DNA from: an uncultured Bacilli bacterium
GTDB lineage: Bacteria > Bacillota_I > Bacilli_A > RF39 > UBA660
DNA: 51,219 bases
Reading direction: 5' to 3'
NCBI GenBank assembly: GCA_934155005.1
Contig: CAKPGR010000007.1
Location: 1 to 51,219, forward strand
Part shown: piece by piece, positions 25,069 to 35,419 of the stretch
Layout: the number at the start of each line of letters is the position of its first letter
Numbering within the stretch: position 1 is the first letter of the stretch
Made by a program: the position numbers and the translations under genes
The notes under the pieces: model-generated
Databases searched by the model: none
Seen by the model: the letters and a program-made list of their open reading frames with translations, nothing else
Told to the model about the DNA's origin: nothing

Positions 25069-28020
25069 TTATTTTTCATTAAAATCTTCTAATTTTACAC
25101 TTACAAGTTTAGAAACACCTGATTCTTGCATTGTAATACCATATAAAATATCTGCATATTCCATTGTTCTTTTTTTATGAGTTATTAAAATAAATTGTGT
25201 TTTTTCTTTTAATCTAGTTATATATTCACCAAAGCCATCAACATTAACTTCATCTAGTGCAGCCTCTACTTCATCAAGTATACAAAAGGGAACTGATCTA
25301 GATTTTAAAATAGCAAATAATAAGCTAATGGCTGTGAATGTTTTTTCACCACCAGATAAAAGAGATATACTTTTTAAACTTTTACCAGGTGGACTAGCTA
25401 CTATTTCAATACCCGTTTCAAGTATATCTTTTGGATCTGTTAATTTTAATTCAGCATTACCACCTTTAAATAATTCTTTAAATGTCTCTTTGAAACTTTC
25501 ATTTATTTTCTTAAATGATTTTTCAAATTCATCTTCCATAACAAAGTCCATTTCTTCGATTATTTCAAGAAGAGTATCTTCTGCTTTTATTAAATCATCT
25601 TTTTGATTATTTAAAAATTCATATCTTTCATTTACTCTTTCATATTCATCGATTGAATCTAAATTAACATTTCCTAATTCTTTTATCGTTCTTTTTAAGT
25701 TGTTAACTTTACTTCTTGCTTCATCTATATCAATCTCTAATTTATATAAAGTAACAGCTTTTTCATAAGTCATACTATAGGTTTCGTTTAACCTGTTAAG
25801 TAAATTATCTAATTTAACATCCATTCTATTGACTTCAATTTCAAGATCTTTAAGTTGTTTACTTTTTGTATTATAAATACTATTTTCTTGTTTTACTGAA
25901 AACTCAAATTCTGTTAAATCATTATTTAAGTTCATTTTTTTATTTTTTAATCTAGTTAATGATTCTTCTAAAATTTCTTTTTCTTTTAAAACATTATAAT
26001 ATTCTTCTAATACTTTTGTTTCTTCATTATAAAGATCATTGTTTAAAACTTTATTTGTTCCATCAATTTCATTAGTTATATCAATACTTTGTTTTTCCTT
26101 ATCACTTAAAGCTATTTTTTTACTACTTATACTATCTTGAATCATAATTTTATCTTTATTAATAACATAAAATTTATTTTCTAAATTTTTATACTTATAA
26201 TCAAGTTCATTAATATTATTTTCAATATCTTTAATTTCTAGAACAACTTTATCTAGATTTTTTATACTGGTTTCTAATTCATATTTATCAGTTATAATAT
26301 TATTTCTCTTAGATAGTGATCCACCAGTTAATGAACCTCCCACATGTAAAAGAGATCCATCTAGTGTGACTATTTTATACATATGATTTATTTTTTTGCT
26401 TATAATATTAGCATTATCAATATTATCAGCAATTAAAACATTACCTAATTGATTTTCAATTATATTTTTATATATTGGTTGATATTTTACTAAATTAGAT
26501 GCGACATCAATAAATCCGTTCATATTTTTAATTTCATTTAAAATATCTTGTTTTAACATTCTTGATTTTATAATATTTAAAGGAAAGAATGTAACTCTAC
26601 CTAAATGATTACTTTTTAAATAATTAATAGCATCCTTAGCCTTATTTTCATCATCTACAATTATATTATTAGTTGCTCCTGCAAGTGATGTTGTAATAGC
26701 AATAGAATACTTTTCATCAACCTCAATTAAATTACCAATTGTATTATGAATTCCTATAAGTTTAGGATTATTTAAAATACTTCTTACAGACTCTGGAAGT
26801 GAACTATTATTTTCTATTACATCTTTTAAATAATTAATTTTATTGTCTAATTTGGTTTTTTCTAAATATTTAAAGTTTAATTTTTTTTCTATCTCATCTT
26901 TATTTTTTTTAATTTGAATTAATTCTTTTTCTATTTTACTTAAATCACTAATTTGTTCATTTAAATTTTCTTCTTGTGTTTTTATTTCTTGTTTTATTTT
27001 TTCTATTTCATTTTTAATTTTTAATTCTTGTTCTTTTAAATTAACAATATTATCATGCAATTTAATATCTTCAACATTGTATTTTTGTCTTTCAATTAAA
27101 ATATTTTTTTTACTATTTATTTTTTCTACTTCGGCAACTTTATTTGTTAATTCTGTTTGTTTTTGATTTATTTGATTATCTAATTTTGTTATTTCTAATT
27201 TATAATTTTCTATTTTAGCTGATGAAGTATTATTTAATGTTTCTGATTTTAATAATTCTTCTGTTAATTTTTCTACTTGTTCTTTATTTTCTTTATATTT
27301 ATAATTTATATTAGTAATTTCACTAGTTATTAATGAAACTTCTATTTTTTCTAATTCACTAGATTTTTCTTTATAAATTAAAGCTTTGTCTCTTTGTTCC
27401 TTCAAAGGATTAACTTGTATTTCAAGTTCATTTATAATGTCATTTACACGACTCATATTGTCATGTGTTTTTTCCAATTTTCTTAATGCTTCATCTTTTC
27501 TTTTTTTGTATTTTAAAACTCCTGCTGCTTCTTCAAATATAACTCTTCTATCAGTTGGCTTACTACTGATTATTTCTTCTACTTTACCTTGTGAAATAAT
27601 ATTAAATGACTCTTTGGCTATACCAGTATCAAGTAATAAATCCGTTATGTCTTTTAATCTACACTTTTCATCATTTATAGAATATTCATTGGTACCATCT
27701 CTATATACTCTTCTTCTTATTGATACTTCTAAATAATCTAGTGGAAGATATTTATCACTATTATCAAATATAAGTGTTACAGAAGCAACATTCAAAGGCT
27801 TTCTAGATTTAGATCCGGAAAATATAACATCAGACATATTTCCGTCTCCTCTTAAAGATTTAACTGATTGCTCTCCAAGTACCCACCTTACAGCATCTAC
27901 AACGTTACTTTTACCACTTCCGTTAGGTCCAACAATTCCCGTTATTCCATTATTTAAATCAATTGTTATTTTATCAGCAAATGATTTAAAACCAGTTGCT
28001 ACTATTTTTTTTAAATACAT
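25069..28020 (-). CDS. smc: Chromosome segregation protein SMC
   Basis: Structural maintenance of chromosomes ATPase that acts with ScpAB to fold and segregate the nucleoid. 983 residues, shorter than the usual 1,150-1,190, mainly because the coiled-coil arms are short. Walker A is GPNGSGKSN near residue 32; the hinge lies around LLHVGGSLTGGSL in the middle; the signature LLSGGEK and Walker B CILDEVEAALD are in the C-terminal head. The heads and the hinge look complete. It is followed closely by the thioredoxin-like gene. Confidence 0.96.
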   Translation of the reverse strand: MYLKKIVATGFKSFADKITIDLNNGITGIVGPNGSGKSNVVDAVRWVLGEQSVKSLRGDGNMSDVIFSGSKSRKPLNVASVTLIFDNSDKYLPLDYLEVSIRRRVYRDGTNEYSINDEKCRLKDITDLLLDTGIAKESFNIISQGKVEEIISSKPTDRRVIFEEAAGVLKYKKRKDEALRKLEKTHDNMSRVNDIINELEIQVNPLKEQRDKALIYKEKSSELEKIEVSLITSEITNINYKYKENKEQVEKLTEELLKSETLNNTSSAKIENYKLEITKLDNQINQKQTELTNKVAEVEKINSKKNILIERQKYNVEDIKLHDNIVNLKEQELKIKNEIEKIKQEIKTQEENLNEQISDLSKIEKELIQIKKNKDEIEKKLNFKYLEKTKLDNKINYLKDVIENNSSLPESVRSILNNPKLIGIHNTIGNLIEVDEKYSIAITTSLAGATNNIIVDDENKAKDAINYLKSNHLGRVTFFPLNIIKSRMLKQDILNEIKNMNGFIDVASNLVKYQPIYKNIIENQLGNVLIADNIDNANIISKKINHMYKIVTLDGSLLHVGGSLTGGSLSKRNNIITDKYELETSIKNLDKVVLEIKDIENNINELDYKYKNLENKFYVINKDKIMIQDSISSKKIALSDKEKQSIDITNEIDGTNKVLNNDLYNEETKVLEEYYNVLKEKEILEESLTRLKNKKMNLNNDLTEFEFSVKQENSIYNTKSKQLKDLEIEVNRMDVKLDNLLNRLNETYSMTYEKAVTLYKLEIDIDEARSKVNNLKRTIKELGNVNLDSIDEYERVNERYEFLNNQKDDLIKAEDTLLEIIEEMDFVMEDEFEKSFKKINESFKETFKELFKGGNAELKLTDPKDILETGIEIVASPPGKSLKSISLLSGGEKTFTAISLLFAILKSRSVPFCILDEVEAALDEVNVDGFGEYITRLKEKTQFILITHKKRTMEYADILYGITMQESGVSKLVSVKLEDFNEK

Positions 28021-28084
28021 ACTATCACCTGTAAACTATTTGTCTAGTAATAATTATACTATATAAATTAAATTTAAACAAGAA

Positions 28085-28105
28085 AAAAGCCCTATAAAGG
28101 ACTAT
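28085..28105 (-). terminator. Terminator of the M16 protease pair
   Basis: AGTCCT / AGGGCT stem (with one G-T pair) followed by a T-run on the minus strand. Confidence 0.65.
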
Positions 28106-29352
28106 TCATCTTCTTTTAAAACTCTTGTTATAGAATAATTTGAAAAATCTAAACTTCTTATTACTTTCTTATATTCATCAAATGATAAAGATTCTAAATC
28201 TTCAACTTTATCTATTTCATAATAGCCATTTTTTAAATTACCAAATAAAGAACTAATTATACTATATAAATCATCATCTTTTTTTATAAAATTAATAATC
28301 AATCGATTTTTCTTTATTTCAAATAATTCTTCATCTAAATCCAAATTATTCATATTTTTTAGAATTAATTTTATAAATTTATCTTGATCATTTGGAGAAG
28401 CATTTATACTAAAACTTAAATAGTCACGATTAATTGCTGTACTGAATGATATTTCATCAAATCCTATTTTTTTATCAATATATTCTTTATATGTTTTAGA
28501 CAAATTACTAAAATTATTACTTAATACCATATTAATATAAGCACCTAATTTATTTTTTTCTAAGCCATCTAAATTACCAATATATATTTTATAATTAATA
28601 GATATATTAACCATATGAACATCTTTTTTTATATAAGAATCTTTTTTATTTACCTCTCTTGGTTCTTTAAGAACAGGAAGAATATATTCTATCTTTTCTT
28701 TTTCATATTTAAAGTATTGTTTTTCTATTAATTCTTTTATTTTTTTTATATCGAAATTACCAGAAATAACTATCAATTGATTACTTGGTTGATAAAAAAT
28801 GTTATATATTTCTTTTAATTCTTCATAAGAAATACCTTTAATATCTTCTAATCCTCCTAATGTATTTGAAAAAGGATAAACACTATACAAACTATTATAA
28901 GCTAATTTATATATATCAAATTTTATATTATCATCTTTCATCATTTTTTCTTTAAGAATAGCTGGTCTTACTTTTTCCACATCTTCTTTACTAAAAACTG
29001 CTTCATTTACCATATCTAATTCTTTTACTAGTACATCTTCAAAATCATGTACTGTATCAATATAATAATGGGTATATTTATTACTAGTCATTCCATTTGT
29101 ATATACTTTTTGTCTTGAAAAAAGATTAACTAGATTACCATGCTTACTATGCTCTATAAGAATATGTTCTAAGAAATGAGCAATACCAGATTTAATTTTA
29201 ATATCTTTATTATTTACTTTAACTAAATTATATTCACCACCAAAATTAATAAAGACATCCATTCTAGCATTATGAAATCTTTTATCTTGATAAAATAGTA
29301 GTTGCAATCCATTTTCTAATTTACATTTTTCTAATTTATTCATTAAACTCAC
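28102..29352 (-). CDS. M16 family zinc metalloprotease (YmfH-like), catalytic member
   Basis: 416 residues. The inverted zinc motif HxxEH is visible as HFLEH in GIAHFLEHILIEHS (near residue 73), with a second-shell Glu downstream (EEDV-like region with KAA-type ligand region not clearly identified). M16 proteases work as pairs of a catalytic and a non-catalytic partner; the neighbouring upstream gene is the partner. In Bacillus the equivalent pair is YmfH and YmfF. The start overlaps the end of the partner gene. Cytoplasmic: no signal peptide. Confidence 0.88.
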   Translation of the reverse strand: MSLMNKLEKCKLENGLQLLFYQDKRFHNARMDVFINFGGEYNLVKVNNKDIKIKSGIAHFLEHILIEHSKHGNLVNLFSRQKVYTNGMTSNKYTHYYIDTVHDFEDVLVKELDMVNEAVFSKEDVEKVRPAILKEKMMKDDNIKFDIYKLAYNSLYSVYPFSNTLGGLEDIKGISYEELKEIYNIFYQPSNQLIVISGNFDIKKIKELIEKQYFKYEKEKIEYILPVLKEPREVNKKDSYIKKDVHMVNISINYKIYIGNLDGLEKNKLGAYINMVLSNNFSNLSKTYKEYIDKKIGFDEISFSTAINRDYLSFSINASPNDQDKFIKLILKNMNNLDLDEELFEIKKNRLIINFIKKDDDLYSIISSLFGNLKNGYYEIDKVEDLESLSFDEYKKVIRSLDFSNYSITRVLKEDE

Positions 29353-30580
29353 CTCTTAAAAAATAAATAGTATCTAGTTTTAATCTACTTACAAATGATT
29401 TTAATTGCTCTATATCAATATTTTTATATAATTTAATTTTTTCTTCTAACGTAGCACCATATTTTAAAGTGTTTGTAATTGTATTATCCAACTTAGTATA
29501 TTTACTATCTAAATTTCTTAATAAATCATATTCCATATTTTGAATCAAATTATTTAAGTATAGTTTTAAATTATTTTCATCAAGTAAAGAATTTATAACT
29601 TCTTTTATACCTTTTATTGCTACATCTTTTGACTTATTATTTAAAGTAGCATTTATGACTAACATACCACAAAATTTATACATAGAAATATCTGTATGAT
29701 AAACTAATTTTTGTTCTAACCTAAGTTTATTGATCATTAATCTATTTGATTTAATTATATTTTTTGTTATCTCAAGATAAATTAAATCTTCTTCTTTCAT
29801 ATTTTTAACTTTATAAGCTACTTTTAAAAATGATTCTTTACAGTTACTTTCTTCTTCTACTATTTTTACTTTTTTAAATGGAATTAAAAAATCATAATAA
29901 TCACTTTTTATAACAATATCTTTACTAGTAGTATATTTTTTTAACATATTCTCTATTTCTTTATCTATATTACCACTTACAAACATCAAAGGAGTATTAT
30001 TTTTTATATTTTTAAAATAATAATTATTTACATCTTCTAATGTAACTTGATTTAATAAGTCAATATTATAAACTGCATCATTTCTTTTTATAATACCTTT
30101 ATCATCAACAATATCTAAGAAAGATTGATATGCTTTTGATTGTGGTTTTTTTATAAATTCTAAAATGTCATTATTAAAATAACTTTTCTCTCTTAAAAAT
30201 TGTTTTTCTATAAAACTATTATTTTCCATATTTGGATTATATATTGAATCATGAAAAAATTGAAAAGCCTTTTCTAAGTCAAATATTTTAATAACCTTAG
30301 GATCTGGTACACTTAAACATAATTCTATAAATGTTATTTTATTATATGTCATAGTATTTGCATAAATAGATATAATCATTCTTTTATTTTTTTCTTTTAT
30401 ATACATATCTTCTTCTTTGTAATTATAATTACTATTTAACAATAAATTTTTTAATATTAAACGAATAAATATATCTTTTTTTTCCCTTTCACATGGAAAA
30501 ATATAACTAAACGTTATTGTACTAAATCGATCTTCCTTTACTATAATAGGTTTACTATTTATTTTTATTTTTTTAACCAT
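29336..30580 (-). CDS. M16 family peptidase-like protein (YmfF-like), non-catalytic partner
   Basis: 414 residues with the M16 fold pattern but no HxxEH motif, so it is probably inactive by itself. It overlaps the next gene (catalytic M16) by 17 bases, so the two are co-translated and likely form a heterodimer. ATG is preceded by AGGAGTG. The family assignment rests on size, the pair arrangement and segments such as KLRLEQKLVYHTDISMY. Confidence 0.85.
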   Translation of the reverse strand: MVKKIKINSKPIIVKEDRFSTITFSYIFPCEREKKDIFIRLILKNLLLNSNYNYKEEDMYIKEKNKRMIISIYANTMTYNKITFIELCLSVPDPKVIKIFDLEKAFQFFHDSIYNPNMENNSFIEKQFLREKSYFNNDILEFIKKPQSKAYQSFLDIVDDKGIIKRNDAVYNIDLLNQVTLEDVNNYYFKNIKNNTPLMFVSGNIDKEIENMLKKYTTSKDIVIKSDYYDFLIPFKKVKIVEEESNCKESFLKVAYKVKNMKEEDLIYLEITKNIIKSNRLMINKLRLEQKLVYHTDISMYKFCGMLVINATLNNKSKDVAIKGIKEVINSLLDENNLKLYLNNLIQNMEYDLLRNLDSKYTKLDNTITNTLKYGATLEEKIKLYKNIDIEQLKSFVSRLKLDTIYFLRGEFNE

Positions 30581-30644
30581 AAATCACACTCCTAAACACA
30601 TTATAAATCATATTGAAATTAAAACAAGTTTTTTTTAAAAAAAA

Positions 30645-30662
30645 AGACTATAAATAGTCTTT
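30645..30662 (-). terminator. Terminator of the iscS-PFOR operon
   Basis: GACTAT / ATAGTC with a two-base loop and a long T-run; it overlaps the stop of the last gene. Confidence 0.75.
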
Positions 30663-31085
30663 TAATACATCTATTGATTCTTGTTGAAATTTTAAATATT
30701 TATCAGCCATTTTTACAATACTTTTATCAGCTTCATCTCTATAATTTTTTAATTTAGAGGTTATATCAACAACACCCATTGTTAAACCCTCTGTTAAAAG
30801 ATGGGCAATAGCTGCATCACTATTATCTGATTTAACTTCTTTTTTTATTCCCATTGTAGCCATCATTTTAGACATAACGCCATTTTCTTTAATATCATAC
30901 TTACTTTTTTTTACTATTTTTTTAGAATCTTTATAAAAATTTTCATAGCCTTTTAGTATTCCTTCAACAACTTTTTTTATTTTATTTTCTTTACCATTAA
31001 TATCTTCTAATAGTTTAGTTGTACTATAAACACCCATTTCAGAGTTTTTACAAATATATTCTAATAGTTCTATATTTTCATCCAT
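30648..31085 (-). CDS. Small helical protein, possibly ferritin-like
   Basis: 145 residues predicted to form a four-helix bundle. It contains no obvious metal-ligand set, so the ferritin-like label is weak. Last gene of the operon that begins with the cysteine desulfurase; TAG stop is inside the terminator. It carries no signal peptide. Function unknown. Confidence 0.65.
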   Translation of the reverse strand: MDENIELLEYICKNSEMGVYSTTKLLEDINGKENKIKKVVEGILKGYENFYKDSKKIVKKSKYDIKENGVMSKMMATMGIKKEVKSDNSDAAIAHLLTEGLTMGVVDITSKLKNYRDEADKSIVKMADKYLKFQQESIDVLKDYL

Positions 31086-31128
31086 TTTATCACCTAAAAA
31101 TATTATGATACAAATTATTTTTTTTATA

Positions 31129-32004
31129 CTATTTTCTAACTTTTATTATATCATCATAATTAGATTTTCCTATTAAAAAGGTAGAACTTGGAACATGATT
31201 TTTAATATTTTTTAAAACTTTATTTTCATCATAATTAGCGTAACAATATTTACAAAAGTGAGGACAAGTGTTGTATACACCAATATCAACCATATTAACA
31301 CAATTACAGGATCTAGATTTCCATTTTTTAAAATTAGTTTTTCCTGTTAATTTAAAAGCTAAATTTGGTGATATACAATCTTCTTTGATAAATCCATATT
31401 CTGTGTAGTCATTTTCACAACAGGTTTGAACTGTCATATTATTATTTTTAGCTATTTTACTAAAATTAGTTCCTATCTTTTTTAAATCTTCTTTTGTTAA
31501 TTCTTTATTTTTTAAAATATTTTTATTTTTTTTAGTATTTTTATATTCATCTATAAAGGATATAATTATATGTTTTACATATCCATTTAATAAGTTACAC
31601 ATATGATTAAAAGCATTTATATGATAGTTAATATTATATTTATCATTAATTAATATTGGATCATATCTAATATATATATTATCTATTCCAACTATATCTG
31701 ATACTTTTTTTATGTCATTAATTATATTTCCTTTACCTATAACATTTGGTTCTAAATCTTTTTTATAAGGAGTTAAGGTAATATGAAACAACATTTTTTT
31801 ATCTATTTTATCTAGATATTTAATAATTGGCCTAGGATTTTTTGTACAAAATATAATAGCATCAACGTCTTTAAAATAAATTCTATTTACTAATTTAGGA
31901 CTAATTGGATTTCTCACATCTAAAAATCCTGCATTATATCTATTCATAAACCACTCTGTATAGAATGCTACCACATCTGTTCTACCACTAACATTTAAAA
32001 TCAA
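31129..32004 (-). CDS. DUF1848-type protein with a CxxxCxxC Fe-S motif
   Basis: 291 residues. The N-terminus MILNVSGRTDVVAFYTEWF and IIFCTKNPRP block match the DUF1848 pattern. The C-terminal CPHFCKYCYANYD carries a radical-SAM-like CxxxCxxC arrangement, with further cysteines in SRSCNCV. It may be an atypical radical SAM or Fe-S protein; the substrate is unknown. It lies 23 bases after the PFOR gene, in an operon that also supplies sulfur (IscS) and uses Fe-S clusters. Confidence 0.8.
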   Translation of the reverse strand: MILNVSGRTDVVAFYTEWFMNRYNAGFLDVRNPISPKLVNRIYFKDVDAIIFCTKNPRPIIKYLDKIDKKMLFHITLTPYKKDLEPNVIGKGNIINDIKKVSDIVGIDNIYIRYDPILINDKYNINYHINAFNHMCNLLNGYVKHIIISFIDEYKNTKKNKNILKNKELTKEDLKKIGTNFSKIAKNNNMTVQTCCENDYTEYGFIKEDCISPNLAFKLTGKTNFKKWKSRSCNCVNMVDIGVYNTCPHFCKYCYANYDENKVLKNIKNHVPSSTFLIGKSNYDDIIKVRK

Positions 32005-32027
32005 AAAATCACCACCTTAAAAAAGAG

Positions 32028-35000
32028 TTATTCACTCTCTTCTAATTTTTTATAATAATTAAAGTCATCAATAGCTTGTTTTTTATTTTTTTCTAATAAA
32101 ATATTTGCTTCTTCTTTATTTACTTTTGATAATATTTTAAACCTATTTTGACTATTTAAAAATTCATCATATAAATCAAAATTAACATTTTTACTATCTA
32201 AAATAAATTTTTTAGTTTCTGGATTATATCTAAATATTGGATAAAATCCACATTTTGTAGCCAAGTTTGCAACATTTAAACTATTACTCATTCCTTCATT
32301 TATTCCATGGGATATACAAGGTGCATAAGCAATAACAATTGAAGGACCTTTATATTTTTCTGCTTCTTTTAAAGCTTTTATAACTTGTAACATATTAGCC
32401 CCTAAATTAATTTGTGCGACATAAACATGAGGATAAGATAGCGCTATTTTAGCCAAATTTTTTTGTGCGACTTTCTTACCACTGCTTGAAAATGAAGCTA
32501 CCATTCCTTCTGGTGTGGCCTTAGAAGTTTGACCACCTGTATTTGAATAAACTTGAGTATTTAAAACTAATATATTCACATCATCATTAGTTGATAATAT
32601 ATGATCGATTCCAGAAAAACCAATATCATATGCCCAACCATCACCACCAATTGTCCAAACACTTCTCTTTACAATATAATCTTTTATTTCTTTTAAATTT
32701 TTATATTTATTATAATCTATATTATCATAAACTTCTTTTGTTATATTATAATCATCACTATTTTCTAGCCATTTCTTAAATAACGGATTATTATCTTTTT
32801 CCATTTCTTCTTTTACACGATTTTTCATTACTTTATTACCAAGTAATATACCATATCCATACTCAGCATTATCTTCAAAAAGTGATGATGCGAAAGGTAC
32901 ACTATATGGCATTGATGGCATACTGGCTCCATAAATTGATGAGCATCCTGTTGCATTAGAAATAATTAACTCTTTGCCAAATAATTGAGTTAAAAGTTTA
33001 AGATATGCTGTCTCTCCACAACCACTACATGCTCCTGAAAATTCAAATCCTGGCTTTTTAAATTGACAAGTCATAACAGAATTAGTATCTATATTCTTAT
33101 CCATAATATTTTCATTTAAATAATCAAATCTCTCTTGTTCTTTTAAATTTAAAGCTTCATTTATATTTTGATATTCTAATGCTTTAAGCATCTTTTTACC
33201 AGGACAAGTTTTTATACAAAGTCCACATCCTGTACAATCTTTTACCGATATAGCAATTGTAAAATAATAATCTTTTAATTTTGGATTTAATGGTTTTATA
33301 CATTTTTCTTTAATAAAATGAGGAGAATTATCATACTCTATTTGATTTAATAAATAAGGTCTAATAACAGCATGTGGACAGACAAATGAACATTGATTAC
33401 AACTCATACAATTTTCTTTAATCCAATTAGGAACATTTTCTGAAATCATTCTTTTGTCATATTTACTAGTTTCAGTTAAATAAGTACCATCCATATTGTT
33501 AACAAAATCACTTACTTTTAATTCATTTCCATGTCTTTTATTAATCATATCATATAAATTATTTTCTACATTTATTGTTAAATTATTTTCTTTAAAACTA
33601 TCTATTTTATATATGTATTTATCGGATTCTTTTATAGCGTTTATATTTTTGTCTATAACTTCATCGCCTTTTTTTCTAAATTTACTTTTTACATCAGAGA
33701 TTAATTTATCTATGGCTTCATCATAATCTAACAAATTAGAAAGTTTAAGTATTTGTGCTTCCATTATCATACTTATTTTATTACCTAAACCTTTTTTTAA
33801 GGCTAGTTCCATCGCTCTTGATATATATACATTTATATTTCTTTCTTTTATAATATTTAACGTTTGTTTAGGAATCATTTCGTTTAATTCTTCTAATGAT
33901 TTTGATGTACTAATTATAAATGTACCATTTTCTTCTATGTTGTCTAGTAAATTAAATTGTTCTAAATAAGAATCTTTTGTTAAAACAATAAGTTTAGGAT
34001 TTGATACAAAATATGTTGATTTTATCTTTTCTTTTCCAAATCTTAAATGACACACTGTAACTCCACCTGATTTTTTAGAATCATACTCAAAATATCCTTG
34101 AACATTAAAATCTTTTGATCCTATCATTTTGATAAGTGATTTTGAAGCTGATACCATTCCATCACTACCATATCCATAAATTAAAAATTCGTTATGTTTT
34201 TTAATCTTTAAATTAGTTGATTTTAAACTTAGATTTGTCACATCATCTTCTATTCCAATCGTAAAATTATTTTTAGGTTTATTTTCTAACATGTTATATA
34301 TAGCTTCTATATCACCAGGAGTTACGTCTTTACTAGCTAGACCATATCTACCACCTACTATATTAATATTTTTATCTTTTAAAGCTGATAAAATATCTAA
34401 ATAAAGTGGTTCACCAATACTTCCTGCTTCTTTGGTTCTATCTAATACAGCAATATTTTTAACAGTACCTGGTAGTACATCTAACAAATATTTTTGGCTA
34501 AATGGTCTATATAAATGAACTTCAATTAATCCTATATCTTTATTCAAATATTCAATTACTTCTTTAATTGTTTCATTAACTGACCCCATAGCTACTATAA
34601 TATTTTTAGCGTTCTTACTTCCATAATAATTAAAAGGTTTATAATTTGAATCTGTTAATTTGTTTATTTTTTCCATATATTCATTAACAATATCTGGAAC
34701 ATTCAAATAACTTTTATTTCTTGCTTCTGTCATTTGAAAATAAATATCCCCATTAACAGCTGTCCCTTTGGTTGATGGATTAAGTGGATTTAAAGCTCTT
34801 TTTCTAAATTTTTTTACCGCTTCTTTATTTATTAATTTTTTATATTCTTGGTCTTCTAAAATATTTATTTTATTTATTTCATGACTTGTTCTAAACCCAT
34901 CAAAAAAGTGCATAAATGGTAAGCTTGATTCTATTGCTGAAAGATGTGCGACAGCTGATAAGTATGAGGCATCTTGAACTGATGATGAAGCTAACATACA

Positions 35001-35408
35001 AAATCCCGTTTGACGACATGCATAGATATCTTGATGGTCTCCAAATATACTAAGAGCATGTGTTGATAAAGTACGAGCTGCAACATGAATAACACATGGT
35101 AACATTTCTCCTGCCATTTTATACATATTAGGAATCATTAATAATAGTCCTTGACTTGCTGTAAATGTTGTAGCTAAAGTCCCAGCTTGTAAAGCACCAT
35201 GAATAAAACCACTAGCTCCACCTTCACTTTGCATTTCAACAACCTTAACTTTGTCATTAAAGACATTTAGTTTACCTTGATTTGACCATTCATCTATATG
35301 TTCAGCCATAGTACTAGATGGAGTAATTGGATATATTCCTGCAATTTCACTAAATAAATATGCTGTTTTACTACATGCTTCATTACCATCAATAGTCATT
35401 TGTTTCAT
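32028..35408 (-). CDS. nifJ: Pyruvate:ferredoxin (flavodoxin) oxidoreductase
   Basis: 1,126 residues, the size of homodimeric PFOR. It oxidises pyruvate to acetyl-CoA and CO2 and reduces ferredoxin, typical of anaerobes. Domains in order: the N-terminal pyruvate-binding domain with YPITPSS; the beta-subunit-like domain; two 4Fe-4S motifs, CMSCNQCSFVCP and CTGCGLCIKTCP; then the TPP domain with GCGETAY and the GDGWAYDIGFSG and NTQVYSNTGGQ blocks. All cofactor-binding Cys are present. An AGGAGATGAT site precedes the ATG. It follows the TtcA-like gene by 12 bases. Its presence points to an anaerobic or fermentative metabolism. Confidence 0.96.
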   Translation of the reverse strand: MKQMTIDGNEACSKTAYLFSEIAGIYPITPSSTMAEHIDEWSNQGKLNVFNDKVKVVEMQSEGGASGFIHGALQAGTLATTFTASQGLLLMIPNMYKMAGEMLPCVIHVAARTLSTHALSIFGDHQDIYACRQTGFCMLASSSVQDASYLSAVAHLSAIESSLPFMHFFDGFRTSHEINKINILEDQEYKKLINKEAVKKFRKRALNPLNPSTKGTAVNGDIYFQMTEARNKSYLNVPDIVNEYMEKINKLTDSNYKPFNYYGSKNAKNIIVAMGSVNETIKEVIEYLNKDIGLIEVHLYRPFSQKYLLDVLPGTVKNIAVLDRTKEAGSIGEPLYLDILSALKDKNINIVGGRYGLASKDVTPGDIEAIYNMLENKPKNNFTIGIEDDVTNLSLKSTNLKIKKHNEFLIYGYGSDGMVSASKSLIKMIGSKDFNVQGYFEYDSKKSGGVTVCHLRFGKEKIKSTYFVSNPKLIVLTKDSYLEQFNLLDNIEENGTFIISTSKSLEELNEMIPKQTLNIIKERNINVYISRAMELALKKGLGNKISMIMEAQILKLSNLLDYDEAIDKLISDVKSKFRKKGDEVIDKNINAIKESDKYIYKIDSFKENNLTINVENNLYDMINKRHGNELKVSDFVNNMDGTYLTETSKYDKRMISENVPNWIKENCMSCNQCSFVCPHAVIRPYLLNQIEYDNSPHFIKEKCIKPLNPKLKDYYFTIAISVKDCTGCGLCIKTCPGKKMLKALEYQNINEALNLKEQERFDYLNENIMDKNIDTNSVMTCQFKKPGFEFSGACSGCGETAYLKLLTQLFGKELIISNATGCSSIYGASMPSMPYSVPFASSLFEDNAEYGYGILLGNKVMKNRVKEEMEKDNNPLFKKWLENSDDYNITKEVYDNIDYNKYKNLKEIKDYIVKRSVWTIGGDGWAYDIGFSGIDHILSTNDDVNILVLNTQVYSNTGGQTSKATPEGMVASFSSSGKKVAQKNLAKIALSYPHVYVAQINLGANMLQVIKALKEAEKYKGPSIVIAYAPCISHGINEGMSNSLNVANLATKCGFYPIFRYNPETKKFILDSKNVNFDLYDEFLNSQNRFKILSKVNKEEANILLEKNKKQAIDDFNYYKKLEESE

Positions 35409-35419
35409 AGTATCATCTC